A DNA stretch of 64,000 nucleotides from Sphingomonas bacterium (lineage in GTDB: Bacteria; Pseudomonadota; Alphaproteobacteria; Sphingomonadales; Sphingomonadaceae): positions 117,245 through 181,244 of the forward strand of contig NZ_CAHJWJ010000003.1 in assembly GCF_903642285.1 (NCBI RefSeq), given 5' to 3'. Shown in pieces: positions 44,261-55,915 of this stretch. Made by a program: the position numbers and the translations under genes. The notes under the pieces were generated by a model that worked only from the letters and a program-made list of their open reading frames with translations, did not search any database and had not been told where the DNA came from. Every line of letters starts with the position of its first letter. The first letter of the stretch is position 1.

Positions 44261-44875
44261 ATGATCGCGCCGGAAAATGTCGTCTTCGACATCGGCAACG
44301 TCCTGTTCGATTGGGACCCCCGGTTCCTGTACGAGCGTCTCATCCCGCCGGGTGAGGCGCTCGATGGGTTCCTGCGCGACGTCGTCACGCGCGCCTGGCA
44401 TTTCCAGCATGACGAGGGACGGCCGTTCGCCGAGACGTCCGCGGAATTGACCGCACGCTATCCCGAACACGCCGCGCTGATCGCCGCCTGGGGGCCGCGC
44501 TTCGCCGAATCGATCCGCGGCGAAATTCCCGGCATGGTCGCACTGGTCGAGGAACTCGATGCGGCCGGCGTGCCTTTGTTCGCGATCACCAATTTCTCGG
44601 GCGAATTCTTCTCGCCGTTCCGCGCGACGCAGGCCGTCTTGTTCGACCGGTTCCGCGATATCGTCGTCTCGGGGGACGAGAAACTGGTGAAGCCGGATGC
44701 CGCGATCTACCGGCTGGCGCTCGCCCGGTTCGGGATCGCGGCGGAGGAGGCGGTGTTCATCGACGACAGCGTGGCGAACGTGATCGGCGCGCGGGACGTG
44801 GGGATGACCGCGCTGCATTTCGTGGATGCGCCGACCTTGCGGGGGCAGCTGCGGGAATTGGGATTGCCGGCCTGA
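44261..44875 (+). CDS. HAD-superfamily hydrolase
   Basis: The 204-residue protein has HAD motif I VVFDIGNVLFDWDPR, motif II TNFSGEF, a motif III lysine in KPDAAIY, and motif IV FIDDSVANVIGA. It should dephosphorylate a small phosphomonoester. The cap is short and helical, as in the haloacid dehalogenase-like phosphatase group. It converges on pyk with a palindromic element between. Confidence 0.9.
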   Translation: MIAPENVVFDIGNVLFDWDPRFLYERLIPPGEALDGFLRDVVTRAWHFQHDEGRPFAETSAELTARYPEHAALIAAWGPRFAESIRGEIPGMVALVEELDAAGVPLFAITNFSGEFFSPFRATQAVLFDRFRDIVVSGDEKLVKPDAAIYRLALARFGIAAEEAVFIDDSVANVIGARDVGMTALHFVDAPTLRGQLRELGLPA

Positions 44876-44880
44876 TCCTA

Positions 44881-44964
44881 CGTCACCCCGGCCTTGTGCC
44901 GGGGTCCGGAGCCACGGGCGATGTCGCTTGTAATCCTGGATGAAGCGAGAAGCCCGGCATGACG
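44881..44964. repeat. palindromic repeat element (sphingomonad REP-like)
   Basis: CGTCACCCCGGC and the closing GCCCGGCATGACG are imperfect reverse complements framing the element. Inside, ACCCCGGC (44885-44892) and GCCGGGGT (44898-44905) form an 8-bp hairpin. The type CGTCACCCCGGC...TGACGG recurs between convergent genes in sphingomonad genomes. Here it sits between two converging genes and may end both transcripts. Confidence 0.7.
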
Positions 44965-44970
44965 GATCGC

Positions 44971-46422
<1,452 letters not shown>

Positions 46423-46498
46423 CGGGCGTAACGTCCTTCGGCTGTCCATCGTCGCCTCTAGCCTCTATCGCGGCGCGATCAACCAAGGATGCGTGACG

Positions 46499-46789
46499 AT
46501 GACATTGGAACAGATCGACGATGCGACCGCGGCGGCGGCGTTCCGCCGGCTGGTGCTGCACCTGCGCCACCGGTCGGATGCGGAGAATATCGACCTGATG
46601 GGGCTTGCGGGCTTCTGCCGCAACTGTCTGTCGGACTGGGTGGCGGAGGCGGGTGCCGTCGACAGGGACGCCGCGCGCGAGGCGGTCTACGGCATGCCCT
46701 ATGCGCGGTGGAAGGCGGCGCACCAGTCCGACGCGACCCCGGAACAGCTTGCCCGAATGGCAGCGAGCGTGGCGAAGAACGCCGGTTGA
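46499..46789 (+). CDS. DUF1244 protein
   Basis: The 96-residue protein has [29 protein letters not shown], and [13 protein letters not shown]. This matches DUF1244, a small helical domain with two conserved cysteines found in proteobacteria, of unknown function. The start follows CAAGGATGCG. It is divergent from pyk. Confidence 0.86.
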   Translation: MTLEQIDDATAAAAFRRLVLHLRHRSDAENIDLMGLAGFCRNCLSDWVAEAGAVDRDAAREAVYGMPYARWKAAHQSDATPEQLARMAASVAKNAG

Positions 46790-46880
46790 GCCGTCCGGGC
46801 TAACCGCCTACACGCGCCACCCGGCCAGCGGGAAAACGGACATTTGGGGCGCTGCGAAACGCGTCGGCGAACGGGGACAT

Positions 46881-47150
46881 ATGATGGCGGAAGAACGGCA
46901 ACACGGCATGGGCGGCGGCACGGTCGCCGCGGACGAACTGCGCCTCCTGATCGAGCGCGCGGAACGGCTGGAGGAGGAGAAGAAGGGAATCGCGGACGAC
47001 ATCAAGGACGTGATGGCGGAGGCCAAGGGCCGCGGCTACGATCCCAAGGCGATCCGCAAGATCCTGTCGATCCGCAAGAAGAAGAAGGAAGAATATCAGG
47101 AGGAAGAGGCGATCCTGGAGACGTATCTGGCCGCGTTGGGGATGATCTGA
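46881..47150 (+). CDS. GapR-like nucleoid protein (DUF2312)
   Basis: The 89-residue protein has [20 protein letters not shown] and [20 protein letters not shown], then [18 protein letters not shown]. This is the DUF2312 family typified by Caulobacter GapR, which coats overtwisted DNA ahead of replication and transcription as a dimer of coiled-coil helices. The start at 46881 follows a weak GAACGGGG; a second ATG follows at once. Confidence 0.85.
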   Translation: MMAEERQHGMGGGTVAADELRLLIERAERLEEEKKGIADDIKDVMAEAKGRGYDPKAIRKILSIRKKKKEEYQEEEAILETYLAALGMI

Positions 47151-47244
47151 GTACCCGGGCTCGGCCCGGTGTGCCAGATCGAGCAGCGGTTCGCTTTTGC
47201 CTCTGGACGCCGGGACGGGCCGGCGGGAAAGCGCCGGGCGGACC

Positions 47245-47844
47245 ATGAAGGATTTCGGCATGACGAAGGTGGCTTCGGCGACGACGAAGGATCCGGCGGC
47301 CAAGAACCCCGCGGCAATGCTGACCGATCTGGCGCACCGGTTGCTCGGCAAGCAGCCCGGCGAACTGGATGTCGAGGAACGCCGCGTGCTGGCGGGAATC
47401 GAGGCGGGCACCATCGTCAGTCGCGACGCGGCCGACGTCGCCGACGAACGATCGACCTTCGGCGAACGATTGTCCGACCGGGTCGCAGCGATCGGCGGGT
47501 CGTGGGGCTTCATCATCGCTTTCAGCGTCGTCCTGCTCGGGTGGATGCTGCTGAATTCGGATATCCTCACGCATTTCGGCGGGGCGTTCGATCCCTTTCC
47601 CTACATCTTTCTCAATCTGATCCTCTCCACCGTCGCCGCGATCCAGGCTCCCGTCATCATGATGAGCCAGAACCGCCAATCCGCGAAGGACCGCCTTGCC
47701 GCGAGCCTGGATTACGAGACCAATCTGCGTGCCGAACTGGACATCCTGCGCGTGCACCAAAAGCTCGATCATATCGTGCTGGACCGGCTGTCGGCACTGG
47801 AGGGGAAGATCGACCGGCTGTGCGCGGCGCTGCCCACGGGTTGA
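47245..47844 (+). CDS. DUF1003 membrane protein
   Basis: The 199-residue protein has two membrane helices in GFIIAFSVVLLGWMLLN and PYIFLNLILSTVAAIQAPVI, and the DUF1003 signature MMSQNRQSAKDRLAASLDYE. It ends with a coiled coil. The family is of unknown function. The upstream start at 47197 would be TTG, so 47245 is preferred. Confidence 0.83.
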   Translation: MKDFGMTKVASATTKDPAAKNPAAMLTDLAHRLLGKQPGELDVEERRVLAGIEAGTIVSRDAADVADERSTFGERLSDRVAAIGGSWGFIIAFSVVLLGWMLLNSDILTHFGGAFDPFPYIFLNLILSTVAAIQAPVIMMSQNRQSAKDRLAASLDYETNLRAELDILRVHQKLDHIVLDRLSALEGKIDRLCAALPTG

Positions 47845-47899
47845 GCCGCGCCATCCCAGGGTTTAGGGCTGCTGCCGACAACATCTCGTGGGGTTACGC

Positions 47900-48643
47900 G
47901 TGGCAGGCCATTCCAAGTTCAAGAACATCATGCACCGCAAGGGCGCGCAGGATAAGAAGCGCTCCGGCATGTTCTCCAAGCTCAGCCGCGAAATCACGGT
48001 GGCGGCGAAGATGGGTCTGCCCGATCCCGACATGAACCCGCGGCTGCGCGCCGCGATCAACGCCGCCAAGGCGCAGTCGATGCCCAAGGACAATATCCAG
48101 CGATCGATCGACAAGGCGGTAAAGGGCGACGCGGAGAATTACGAGGAGATCCGCTACGAGGCGTTCGGCCCGGGCGGCGTGTCGCTGATCGTCGAGACGC
48201 TGACCGACAACCGCAATCGTACCGTCACCAACGTCCGCACCGCGATCGGCAAGAACGGCGGCAACCTCGGCGCGCCGGGGTCCGTCAGCCATGCGTTCGA
48301 CCGGATGGGGCTCATCTCCTACCCCGCCAAGGTGGGCGATGCGGAGAAGGTCTTCGAAGCGGCGCTGGAGGCGGGGGCCGAGGACGTGGCATCGAGCGAG
48401 GACGGCCACGAGATCTGGACCGCGGTCGGCGACCTGCACGAAGTGTCGAAGGCGCTGGAGCCGGCCCTTGGCGAGGCGGAAGGTGCAAAGCTCGCCTGGC
48501 GACCGCAAACGACGGTCGAGGTGGACGAGGGTGACGCTGCGACGCTGTTCAAGTTGATCGACGTGCTCGACGACGACGACGACGTGCAGACGGTATGGGG
48601 GAATTACGAAGTGTCGGATGCGGTGATGGAGCGGTTGGGGTAG
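47900..48643 (+). CDS. YebC/PmpR family protein
   Basis: The 247-residue protein has the family opening [20 protein letters not shown] and [19 protein letters not shown], then [15 protein letters not shown]. Members either regulate transcription or aid translation of polyproline stretches. Gene order YebC-ruvC-ruvA-ruvB is typical of alphaproteobacteria. I chose GTG at 47900, because the family N-terminus is MAGHSKF. Confidence 0.94.
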   Translation: MAGHSKFKNIMHRKGAQDKKRSGMFSKLSREITVAAKMGLPDPDMNPRLRAAINAAKAQSMPKDNIQRSIDKAVKGDAENYEEIRYEAFGPGGVSLIVETLTDNRNRTVTNVRTAIGKNGGNLGAPGSVSHAFDRMGLISYPAKVGDAEKVFEAALEAGAEDVASSEDGHEIWTAVGDLHEVSKALEPALGEAEGAKLAWRPQTTVEVDEGDAATLFKLIDVLDDDDDVQTVWGNYEVSDAVMERLG

Positions 48644-48657
48644 GAGGGGCTTTCTGA

Positions 48658-49146
48658 ATGCTGATCCTCGGCCTCGACCCAGGCCTCGGCACGAGCGGCT
48701 GGGGGGTCATTCGGGCGGAGGGCAACCGGCTCTCCCATGTCGCCAACGGGCGGATGAAGACCGACAGCGCCGCGCCGCTCGCGCGAAGACTGGCGCATCT
48801 CGACACCATGCTCGCCGCGATCCTTGCCGACCACGCCCCTGCCGCCGCGGCGGTGGAGGAGGTGTTCGTCAACGCCAACCCGCAATCGACGTTGAAGCTA
48901 GGGCAGGCGCGCGGCGTCATCCTGCTCGGCGTCGCGCGCGCGGGGATCGCGCCGGGCGAATATGCCGCGCGGCTGGTCAAGAAGGCGGTGGTCGGCGTCG
49001 GCAATGCGGAGAAAGCGCAGGTCCATGCCATGGTCGCGCGGCTGTTGCCCGGCGTGAAGGTCGACGGGCCGGATGCGGCGGATGCGCTGGCGGTCGCGAT
49101 TTGCCATGCGCATCATCTGGCGAGCGCGCGGCGGGTTCCGGGATAG
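48658..49146 (+). CDS. ruvC: Holliday junction resolvase RuvC
   Basis: The 162-residue protein has [17 protein letters not shown] with catalytic D7, [20 protein letters not shown] with a catalytic glutamate, and [16 protein letters not shown] with the last acidic residues. It cuts Holliday junctions in recombination repair. The start follows GGAGGGGC 14 bases after the YebC stop. Confidence 0.97.
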   Translation: MLILGLDPGLGTSGWGVIRAEGNRLSHVANGRMKTDSAAPLARRLAHLDTMLAAILADHAPAAAAVEEVFVNANPQSTLKLGQARGVILLGVARAGIAPGEYAARLVKKAVVGVGNAEKAQVHAMVARLLPGVKVDGPDAADALAVAICHAHHLASARRVPG

Positions 49147-49301
49147 GGCTTTCCTACGCGCATGCGTTCTGTCTATGTCCCACGCATGTCTCGTCGCCCC
49201 GATCCTGCCCCTCGCCCGATGGATCGTGCGGTTTCGTGCGGGGTGCGATTCCGACGCGGACGTGGCGTGTGGTTCGTCCACTTCCGCGGGTTCGTCGCGG
49301 C

Positions 49302-49898
49302 ATGATCGCGCATTTGAAGGGCCGGCTCGCCGCGACGGGAATCGACCATGCGGTGATCGATGTCGGCGGCGTCGGCTATCTGGTCGGCGCGTCGGCGCGG
49401 ACCTTGTCGGCGCTCGGCTCGGCGGGCGAGGCGGCGATGCTGCATACCGAGATGCTGGTGTCCGAGGACTCGATCCGGCTCGTCGGCTTCGCGCAGGCCG
49501 CCGAACGCGACTGGTTCCGCTTGCTGACGGGGGTGCAGGGCGTCGGCGCGCGCGTGGCGCTGGCGATCCTCTCCGCCTTCGATCCCGCCGATCTGTCGCG
49601 CGCGGTGGCCGCACAGGACAAGGCGATGGTCGCGCGCGCCAACGGCGTCGGCCCGAAGCTCGCCGAACGAATCGTGCGCGAATTGAAGGACAGGATCGGC
49701 GGGATCGCGCTGTCGCCCGGCGGCACCGCGCCGATCGCGCCGGTCGGCGCGGGTGCCGACGCAGTGTCCGCGCTGCTCAACCTGGGCTTCCGTCCTGCGG
49801 AGGCGAGCGCCGCGGTGGCGTCGGCGCAGGAGGAACTGGGCGCGGGCGTCGGGCTGGACGCGTTGGTGCGGCTGGCGCTGCGCAAGGCGGCGAAGTAA
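49302..49898 (+). CDS. ruvA: Holliday junction branch migration protein RuvA
   Basis: The 198-residue protein has domain [21 protein letters not shown], two helix-hairpin-helix motifs in [14 protein letters not shown] and [18 protein letters not shown], and the C-terminal domain III that contacts RuvB. It holds the junction. About 155 bases separate it from ruvC. Confidence 0.97.
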   Translation: MIAHLKGRLAATGIDHAVIDVGGVGYLVGASARTLSALGSAGEAAMLHTEMLVSEDSIRLVGFAQAAERDWFRLLTGVQGVGARVALAILSAFDPADLSRAVAAQDKAMVARANGVGPKLAERIVRELKDRIGGIALSPGGTAPIAPVGAGADAVSALLNLGFRPAEASAAVASAQEELGAGVGLDALVRLALRKAAK

Positions 49899-49929
49899 CG
49901 TGGCGACGGCACCGCGAAGGGAAACGGAC

Positions 49930-50118
49930 ATGGTCGATATGGGCGCGCTGATCGGATCGGTGCGGCGCTTCGGTCTTGCGGGGCCGCCCTATGAAATCAT
50001 CGGCATGGCGCCGCCCTCGCCGTCGGGCGAGCCGCAGATGCGGATCCACTTGCTCGAAAGCGACGAAGACGCGGATTATCCGGTCGGCGACATCCTCAAC
50101 GACCCAATGGACGACTGA
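49930..50118 (+). CDS. small DUF5397-like protein, VapD partner candidate
   Basis: The 62-residue acidic protein [19 protein letters not shown] then YEIIGMAP has an ordered beta start and a DILNDPMDD end. It resembles DUF5397 proteins. It lies directly before vapD, whose ATG overlaps its stop by one base (TGATG). The position suggests it is the VapX-like antitoxin of VapD. That is inference. Confidence 0.6.
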   Translation: MVDMGALIGSVRRFGLAGPPYEIIGMAPPSPSGEPQMRIHLLESDEDADYPVGDILNDPMDD

Positions 50119-50396
50119 TGTTCGCGATCGGATTCGACCTGTTGCTGCATCAGACCCGCGCGACGCATCCCAAGGGTGTCAGTCAGGCCTATGCCGATAT
50201 CGGAGCGGTGCTCAATCGCTACGGTTTCATGCGCGTTCAGGGCAGTGTCTACGTCTCGCAGGGCGACAGTCTCGTCAACGTGACGTTGGCGATGAACGCG
50301 CTCAAGGCGCTTCCCTGGTTCGCGACGTGCGTCCGCGACATCCGCGCGTTCAAGGTCGAACATTGGAGCGACTTCACCGATTTCATGAAATCGTGA
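50118..50396 (+). CDS. vapD: VapD-family ribonuclease
   Basis: The 92-residue protein matches VapD. It has [10 protein letters not shown] with the active-site D7, [26 protein letters not shown] and [19 protein letters not shown]. VapD is a Cas2-like dimeric RNase, acting as a toxin in persistence systems. Its stop overlaps the GTG start of ruvB, so it is translationally coupled to ruvB. An insertion of this type within ruv genes is unusual. Confidence 0.85.
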   Translation: MFAIGFDLLLHQTRATHPKGVSQAYADIGAVLNRYGFMRVQGSVYVSQGDSLVNVTLAMNALKALPWFATCVRDIRAFKVEHWSDFTDFMKS

Positions 50397-51415
50397 CCGA
50401 CGACCGCCTCCTCACCTCCGCGCGCCAGCCCGAGGACATCGACGCCGCGCTGCGCCCGAAATCGCTCGACGATTTCGTCGGGCAGCGCGCGGCACGGGAG
50501 AATCTGCGCGTCTTCATCCAGGCGGCGAAGGCGCGGGGCGAGGCGCTCGATCACGTGCTGTTCTTCGGTCCGCCCGGGCTCGGCAAGACGACGCTGGCAC
50601 AGATCGTCGCGCGCGAGATGGGGGTGGGGTTCCGCGCCACCTCGGGGCCGGTCATCGCCAAATCGGGCGATCTCGCGGCGCTGCTGACCAATCTCGAGGA
50701 TGGCGACGTGTTGTTCATCGACGAGATCCACCGGCTCCAGCCCGCGGTCGAGGAGGTGCTGTATCCGGCGATGGAGGATCGCGCGCTCGACCTGATGATC
50801 GGCGAGGGACCGTCGGCGCGGTCGGTCCGCATCGACCTGCCGCGCTTCACGCTGGTCGGGGCGACGACGCGGCAGGGGCTGCTGACGACGCCTTTGCGGG
50901 ACCGCTTCGGCATTCCGGTGCGGCTGCAATTCTACACCGTCGAGGAACTGACCCGCGTCGTGACCCGCGCCGCAGGGCTGCTCGGGCTGGCGATCTCCGC
51001 AGACGGTGCGAGCGAGGTCGCCCGGCGGGCGCGGGGTACGCCGCGGATCGCCGGACGCCTGCTGCGCCGGGTACGCGATTTCGCGCATGCCGCGGGGCAT
51101 GATCTGGTCGATTCGGCGGCGGCGGATTCGGCGCTCAACCGGCTGGAGGTCGACGGGCTCGGCCTCGACGCGATGGACCGGCGCTATCTGACGATGATCG
51201 CGGACATCTATCGCGGCGGGCCGGTGGGGGTCGAGACGCTCGCCGCCGGCCTCAGCGAACCGCGCGATACCGTCGAGGAAGTGATCGAGCCCTATCTGAT
51301 CCAGCTCGGATTGGTAGCGCGGACCGCCCGCGGGCGCTGCCTGAACGCGGGCGGCTGGAAGCATCTGGGGCTGAACCCGCCGCCGGGGTCTCAGGACGGT
51401 CTGTTCGATGTGTAG
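50393..51415 (+). CDS. ruvB: Holliday junction helicase RuvB
   Basis: The 340-residue protein has a GTG start in the last bases of vapD. Walker [18 protein letters not shown], Walker [11 protein letters not shown], sensor [20 protein letters not shown] and the C-terminal winged-helix segment [20 protein letters not shown] mark a complete RuvB. It drives branch migration with RuvA. Its translation depends in part on reading through the VapD gene. Confidence 0.97.
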   Translation: MTDDRLLTSARQPEDIDAALRPKSLDDFVGQRAARENLRVFIQAAKARGEALDHVLFFGPPGLGKTTLAQIVAREMGVGFRATSGPVIAKSGDLAALLTNLEDGDVLFIDEIHRLQPAVEEVLYPAMEDRALDLMIGEGPSARSVRIDLPRFTLVGATTRQGLLTTPLRDRFGIPVRLQFYTVEELTRVVTRAAGLLGLAISADGASEVARRARGTPRIAGRLLRRVRDFAHAAGHDLVDSAAADSALNRLEVDGLGLDAMDRRYLTMIADIYRGGPVGVETLAAGLSEPRDTVEEVIEPYLIQLGLVARTARGRCLNAGGWKHLGLNPPPGSQDGLFDV

Positions 51416-51485
51416 GTCGTCCCCGGCATGGGGAGGATCTGATAGCTTTTGTTGCGTGGCACCCATGCCGTCGATCTGGTAGCCG

Positions 51486-53765
51486 ATGGCCATGCCCGTC
51501 TCCGCCGCCGCCTCCGCTCGCGAGATTCTGACCCGCCTTCACGATGTGATGGCGGGGCGGACCGCGCCGCAGGCGAAGCTGAACGCGGTGGTCGGAATCG
51601 TCGCTGAGGCGATGAACAGCGAGGTCTGTTCGATCTATCTGCTGCGCGAGGGCGTGCTCGAACTCTATGCGACGCGCGGCCTCGACCAGGCGGCGGTGCA
51701 CGTCACCAAGCTGGCTCTCGGCGAAGGGCTGGTCGGCATGATCGCGGCGGAGGTCGAGGTGCTGAACCTCGACGAGGCGGCGAGCCACCCGGATTTCGCC
51801 TACAAGCCCGAGACCGGCGAGGACCGCTATCACAGCTTTGCCGGCGTCCCGATCATCCGCCGCGAACGTGCGGTCGGCGTGCTGGCGGTCCAGCATTTCG
51901 AGACGCGCAAATATGCCGATGTCGAGATCGAGGCGCTGCAGACCGTCGCGATGGTGTTGTCCGAACTGATCGCCAATGCCGGACTGATCGATGTCGCCGG
52001 CACCGGCAGCAACCGGGTGCAGTCGACCGCTTCGGCACGGCTATCGGGCCAGAAGCTCGTCGACGGCATGGGATCCGGCTTCGCGGTGTTCCATCAGCCG
52101 CGGATCACGATCGAACATACGGTGGCCGAGGACACCGATGCCGAGCGCCACCGCGTCTATGCCGCGTTCGACAAGATGCGCGAACAGATCGACCGGATCA
52201 CGCGCGAGGCCGAATTCGGCGTTGCGGGCGAGCATGACGAGGTCATCGCGACCTACAAGATGTTCGCCTATGACGAAGGCTGGACGCGGCGGATCAACGA
52301 GGCGATCGACAGCGGGCTGACCGCGGAGGCCGCGATCGAGCGCGTGCAGCAGCGCACCCGGCAACGGATGCGCCAGATCGACGATCCGCTGCTCGCCGAC
52401 CGGATGCACGATCTGGAGGATCTGTCCAACCGGCTGCTTCGGATCGTGTCGGGCCAGATGGGCACCGCGGCGCAGCTGGGGTTGCGTCAGGACACGATCC
52501 TGATCGCCCGCAATCTCGGCCCCGCCGAGCTGCTGGAATATGACAAGCGCCGGTTGAAGGGTGTGATTCTGGAGGAGGGGTCGCTGACCGCGCACGTCAC
52601 CATCGTCGCGCGCGCCATGGGCGTGCCGGTGCTCGGCCGGGTGCGCGATACCCGCCGGGAGATCGCGGAAGGCGACCTGCTGATGCTCGACGTGACCGAG
52701 GGTAATGTGTTCGTCCGCCCTTCCACGGCGATGGAGGAGTCGTTCGAGGGGCGTCTCGCGGTGCGGCAGAAACGGCGCGCGGCCTATGCCGCGCTTCGCG
52801 ACGTGCCGCCGGTGACGAAGGACGGGCATCGCCTGACCCTGATGATCAACGCGGGGCTGCGCGACGATGTCGCGGCGCTGGACGTCATGGGTGCTGACGG
52901 GATCGGGCTGTTCCGCACCGAATTCCAGTTCCTGGTGTCCGCCACCCTGCCTCAGCGCGAACGCCAGCAGCGACTGTACAAGGAGGTGCTGGACGCGGCC
53001 GGCGATCGTACCGTGGTGTTCCGCACCGTCGATATCGGCGGCGACAAGGCGCTGCCCTATCTGAAGGAAGGCGACGCCGACGAGGAGAATCCGGCGATGG
53101 GCTGGCGCGCGCTTCGGCTCGCGCTGGAACGCGGCGGGCTGATGAAGGCGCAGGCGCGCGCGTTGCTCGAGGCGGCGGCGGGGCGGACGCTCAACGTGAT
53201 GTTCCCGATGGTCAGCGAACCCTGGGAATTCGACACCGCAAAGGCGCTGTTCGAGGCGCAGCGGGAATGGATGACGAAGCGCGGCAAGCGACCGCCGGCC
53301 GCGATCCGCTACGGCGCGATGCTCGAAGTGCCGGGGCTTGCCGAGCAACTCGACATCCTGCTTCCCAGGCTGCAGTTCCTGTCGGTCGGCACCAACGACC
53401 TGACGCAGTTCCTGTTCGCGGCGGACCGCGCCAATCCCAAGCTTGCGGATCGATACGACTGGCTGTCGCCGACCATCCTTCGATTCCTCGCGCGCGTCGT
53501 CGGGCCGTGCCGCGATGCCGGCGTCGATCTGGCGGTCTGCGGCGAGATGGGCGGGCGTCCGCTGGAGGCGATGGCGCTGATCGGGCTGGGTATCGAACGA
53601 CTGTCGATCACCCCCGCGGCGATCGGTCCGGTGAAGGCGATGGTCCGGTCGCTCGATCGCGGCACCTTGTCGATCCATCTGAAGGCGCTGCTGGCCGATC
53701 CCCCGCGCGACATGCGCGGCGCGCTGACGGCCTGGGCAATAGCGAACGGAGTCGAACTGGCCTGA
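51486..53765 (+). CDS. ptsP: phosphoenolpyruvate-protein phosphotransferase, nitrogen branch (EI-Ntr)
   Basis: The 759-residue protein has an N-terminal GAF domain (about 15-155), EVCSIYLLREGVLELYATRG, then a PEP-utilising EI domain with catalytic His370 in SLTAHVTIVARAMGVPVLG. Later motifs are GIGLFRTEFQF and SVGTNDLTQFLFAADRANP. It feeds phosphate from PEP to the NPr and EIIA-Ntr regulators. The start could be ATG at 51486 or 51492. Confidence 0.96.
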   Translation: MAMPVSAAASAREILTRLHDVMAGRTAPQAKLNAVVGIVAEAMNSEVCSIYLLREGVLELYATRGLDQAAVHVTKLALGEGLVGMIAAEVEVLNLDEAASHPDFAYKPETGEDRYHSFAGVPIIRRERAVGVLAVQHFETRKYADVEIEALQTVAMVLSELIANAGLIDVAGTGSNRVQSTASARLSGQKLVDGMGSGFAVFHQPRITIEHTVAEDTDAERHRVYAAFDKMREQIDRITREAEFGVAGEHDEVIATYKMFAYDEGWTRRINEAIDSGLTAEAAIERVQQRTRQRMRQIDDPLLADRMHDLEDLSNRLLRIVSGQMGTAAQLGLRQDTILIARNLGPAELLEYDKRRLKGVILEEGSLTAHVTIVARAMGVPVLGRVRDTRREIAEGDLLMLDVTEGNVFVRPSTAMEESFEGRLAVRQKRRAAYAALRDVPPVTKDGHRLTLMINAGLRDDVAALDVMGADGIGLFRTEFQFLVSATLPQRERQQRLYKEVLDAAGDRTVVFRTVDIGGDKALPYLKEGDADEENPAMGWRALRLALERGGLMKAQARALLEAAAGRTLNVMFPMVSEPWEFDTAKALFEAQREWMTKRGKRPPAAIRYGAMLEVPGLAEQLDILLPRLQFLSVGTNDLTQFLFAADRANPKLADRYDWLSPTILRFLARVVGPCRDAGVDLAVCGEMGGRPLEAMALIGLGIERLSITPAAIGPVKAMVRSLDRGTLSIHLKALLADPPRDMRGALTAWAIANGVELA

Positions 53766-53863
53766 TCGGGCGACGGGCGGTCCGCGGCGCGTTGACACGC
53801 CAAGGGCGCTCTGAAAGACAAGCTGTGCGGTGCCGCCGGGACGCGCCGCTACCGGAGACGCGA

Positions 53864-54841
53864 ATGGACGACGGCGAAGTTCGCCAGCCCGAAACGGCAC
53901 AGCCGCCTGCGACGGTCGGCACTTCTCTGCGCCTCGCGCGCGAGGGGAAGGGCCTGTCGCTGGCGGATGTCGCGGCGCAGACGCGGATCCCGTTGCGTCA
54001 CCTGGTCGCCATCGAGCAAGGCGATTATAGCGCGCTGCCTTCGCCGACCTATGCTGTGGGTTTCGCCAAGGGCTATGCCCGAGCGATCGGGGCCGACGAA
54101 GTGGCGGTCGCGCATGCGGTCCGCGCGGAAGTCGATCGCGCCGGCCCCCGCGTGCCCGAATATATTCCCTATGAAGCCCCCGATCCTGCGCGCGTCCCCT
54201 CGCGCGGCATCGCGATCGTCGGGCTCGGCCTGGCGCTGGCGATCCTGATCCTCGGCAGTCTCTGGTACGGTACGTCGTTGTTCAGCGGTGGCGGTACTGA
54301 CTATGGTTTGCCGCTCGGAGGGCCAAAGCCCGGCACCAAGATCGTAACGCCGATCGCCGCGCCCAAGCCCACACCTGCCGCCCCGACCGGCGGCCAGGTC
54401 GTGCTGACCGCGAGCGACGATGTCTGGATGCGTGTCTACGACGCCGACAACAAGACGCTGTACCTCGGCACGATGAAGCCGGGAGAGGCCTTCACGGTGC
54501 CGGCGGCGGCGAAGGATCCGATGATCAATGTCGGCCGGCCCGACAAGCTGACGGTGACGCTCGACGGCAAGGCCGTTCCCCCGCTCGGCACCGGGGAGCA
54601 CGCGATCAAGGACGTGAAGGTCGGTGGTACGGCGATCGCCGCGCGTCTCACCGGCGGTGCGACGACGCCGGCACCGGACGCGTCCTCTACGCCGCAGTCG
54701 TCGGCGCACCGTTCGAGCGATACGCACCGCGACGGCAAGGCGGGCAAATCGCACAAGGCACCGCTGACCGAGACGCAGCGGGCCAATATCGATTCCGCCG
54801 CGCACCCGCCGGCCGCGACGGGCAATATATCGGCACCGTGA
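53864..54841 (+). CDS. RodZ-like cell-shape protein
   Basis: The 325-residue protein has an N-terminal helix-turn-helix (SLRLAREGKGLSLADVAAQT), one membrane helix at about 115-137, and a C-terminal beta DUF4115 domain beginning VVLTASDDVWMRVYDADNKT. That is the RodZ/HTH-anchored layout that links MreB to the wall. The start follows CCGGAGACG. It is followed by a cpoB-like gene. Confidence 0.83.
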   Translation: MDDGEVRQPETAQPPATVGTSLRLAREGKGLSLADVAAQTRIPLRHLVAIEQGDYSALPSPTYAVGFAKGYARAIGADEVAVAHAVRAEVDRAGPRVPEYIPYEAPDPARVPSRGIAIVGLGLALAILILGSLWYGTSLFSGGGTDYGLPLGGPKPGTKIVTPIAAPKPTPAAPTGGQVVLTASDDVWMRVYDADNKTLYLGTMKPGEAFTVPAAAKDPMINVGRPDKLTVTLDGKAVPPLGTGEHAIKDVKVGGTAIAARLTGGATTPAPDASSTPQSSAHRSSDTHRDGKAGKSHKAPLTETQRANIDSAAHPPAATGNISAP

Positions 54842-54934
54842 GGAACGCGGACAATGGCCGACGACACGGCGGCGCTTCGACGATATGGCGACGCCGCGTT
54901 GCGATATCGGGACCAAACCGGGGGGGTGTGACCT

Positions 54935-55915
54935 ATGCGTAGATATTCATTGGCGATCCTTGCCGCTTCGGCGACGCTGCTGCCGGGGGCGGCGACTGCG
55001 CAGGCCAGCCTGGACGGTCGCATCGGCAAGCTGGAAAGCGAGATGCACGCGGTCCAGCGCAAGGTGTTTCCCGGCGGCGCGAACCAGACCGTGCAGCCGG
55101 ACATCGCCCCGCCGTTGGCAACCGGCGATCCGTCGATCGGCACGCCGGCGTCGAGCCCGATGGCCGATCTGACCGCGCGCGTCGGTTCGCTCGAACAGCA
55201 GATGGCCACCGTCACCGGCCAGGCCGAGCAGAACCAGTATAAATTGCGCCTGATGCAGGAGCAGTTCGATGCGTATAGGCGAACGACCGATGCACGGTTC
55301 GCGACGCTGGCGACGGGGGCACCGACCGGCGCGCCGGCGGCGACGGCGGGTGGCGACGACGACTCGCTGCCGACTCGCATGCCGCCTGCCAAAGCGACGC
55401 GCGGCGGCGGCAGTACCGGCGGATCGACCAGGTTCGGCGCGGCCAGGGACAGCGGACCGGCCAAGGCCGCGCGCGACCCCGAGCATGCCGATGCGGTCGC
55501 CGCGGTGGAGAAGCCGGCGACCGGCGATGCGACCGAGGACGCCTATCTCTACGGCTATCGTCTCTGGCAGGCGAAGCTGTATCCGGAAGCCGAGATCCAG
55601 CTGAAAAAGGTCGTGGCGGATTATCCCAAGAGCCGCCGCGCGAGCTATGCGCAGAACCTGCTCGGCCGGTCCTATCTCGACGAGGGCAAGCCGAGCCTCG
55701 CGTCGATGGCGTTCTACGACAATTACAAGAAGATGCCCGATGGCGAGCGGGCACCGGAAAGCCTGCTCTATCTTGGCCAGTCGCTCATGAAGCTCGATAA
55801 GCCCGCCGATGCGTGCAAGGTCTATTCCGAGCTGACCGATGTCTATGGCGGCAAGATATCGGCCGGCATGAAGGCGGACGTCGCGAAGGGACGCGCCGCC
55901 GCCAAGTGCCAATAG
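54935..55915 (+). CDS. CpoB/YbgF-like periplasmic TPR protein
   Basis: The 326-residue protein has a signal peptide ending GAATAQ, a coiled-coil N-terminal region (LDGRIGKLESEMHAVQRKV, SLEQQMATVTGQAEQN), a low-complexity linker and C-terminal TPR units from AYLYGYRLWQAKLYPEAEI. This is the CpoB pattern, which coordinates outer-membrane constriction with peptidoglycan synthesis. No tol genes are nearby. The start follows GGGGGGTGTGACCT. Confidence 0.82.
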   Translation: MRRYSLAILAASATLLPGAATAQASLDGRIGKLESEMHAVQRKVFPGGANQTVQPDIAPPLATGDPSIGTPASSPMADLTARVGSLEQQMATVTGQAEQNQYKLRLMQEQFDAYRRTTDARFATLATGAPTGAPAATAGGDDDSLPTRMPPAKATRGGGSTGGSTRFGAARDSGPAKAARDPEHADAVAAVEKPATGDATEDAYLYGYRLWQAKLYPEAEIQLKKVVADYPKSRRASYAQNLLGRSYLDEGKPSLASMAFYDNYKKMPDGERAPESLLYLGQSLMKLDKPADACKVYSELTDVYGGKISAGMKADVAKGRAAAKCQ

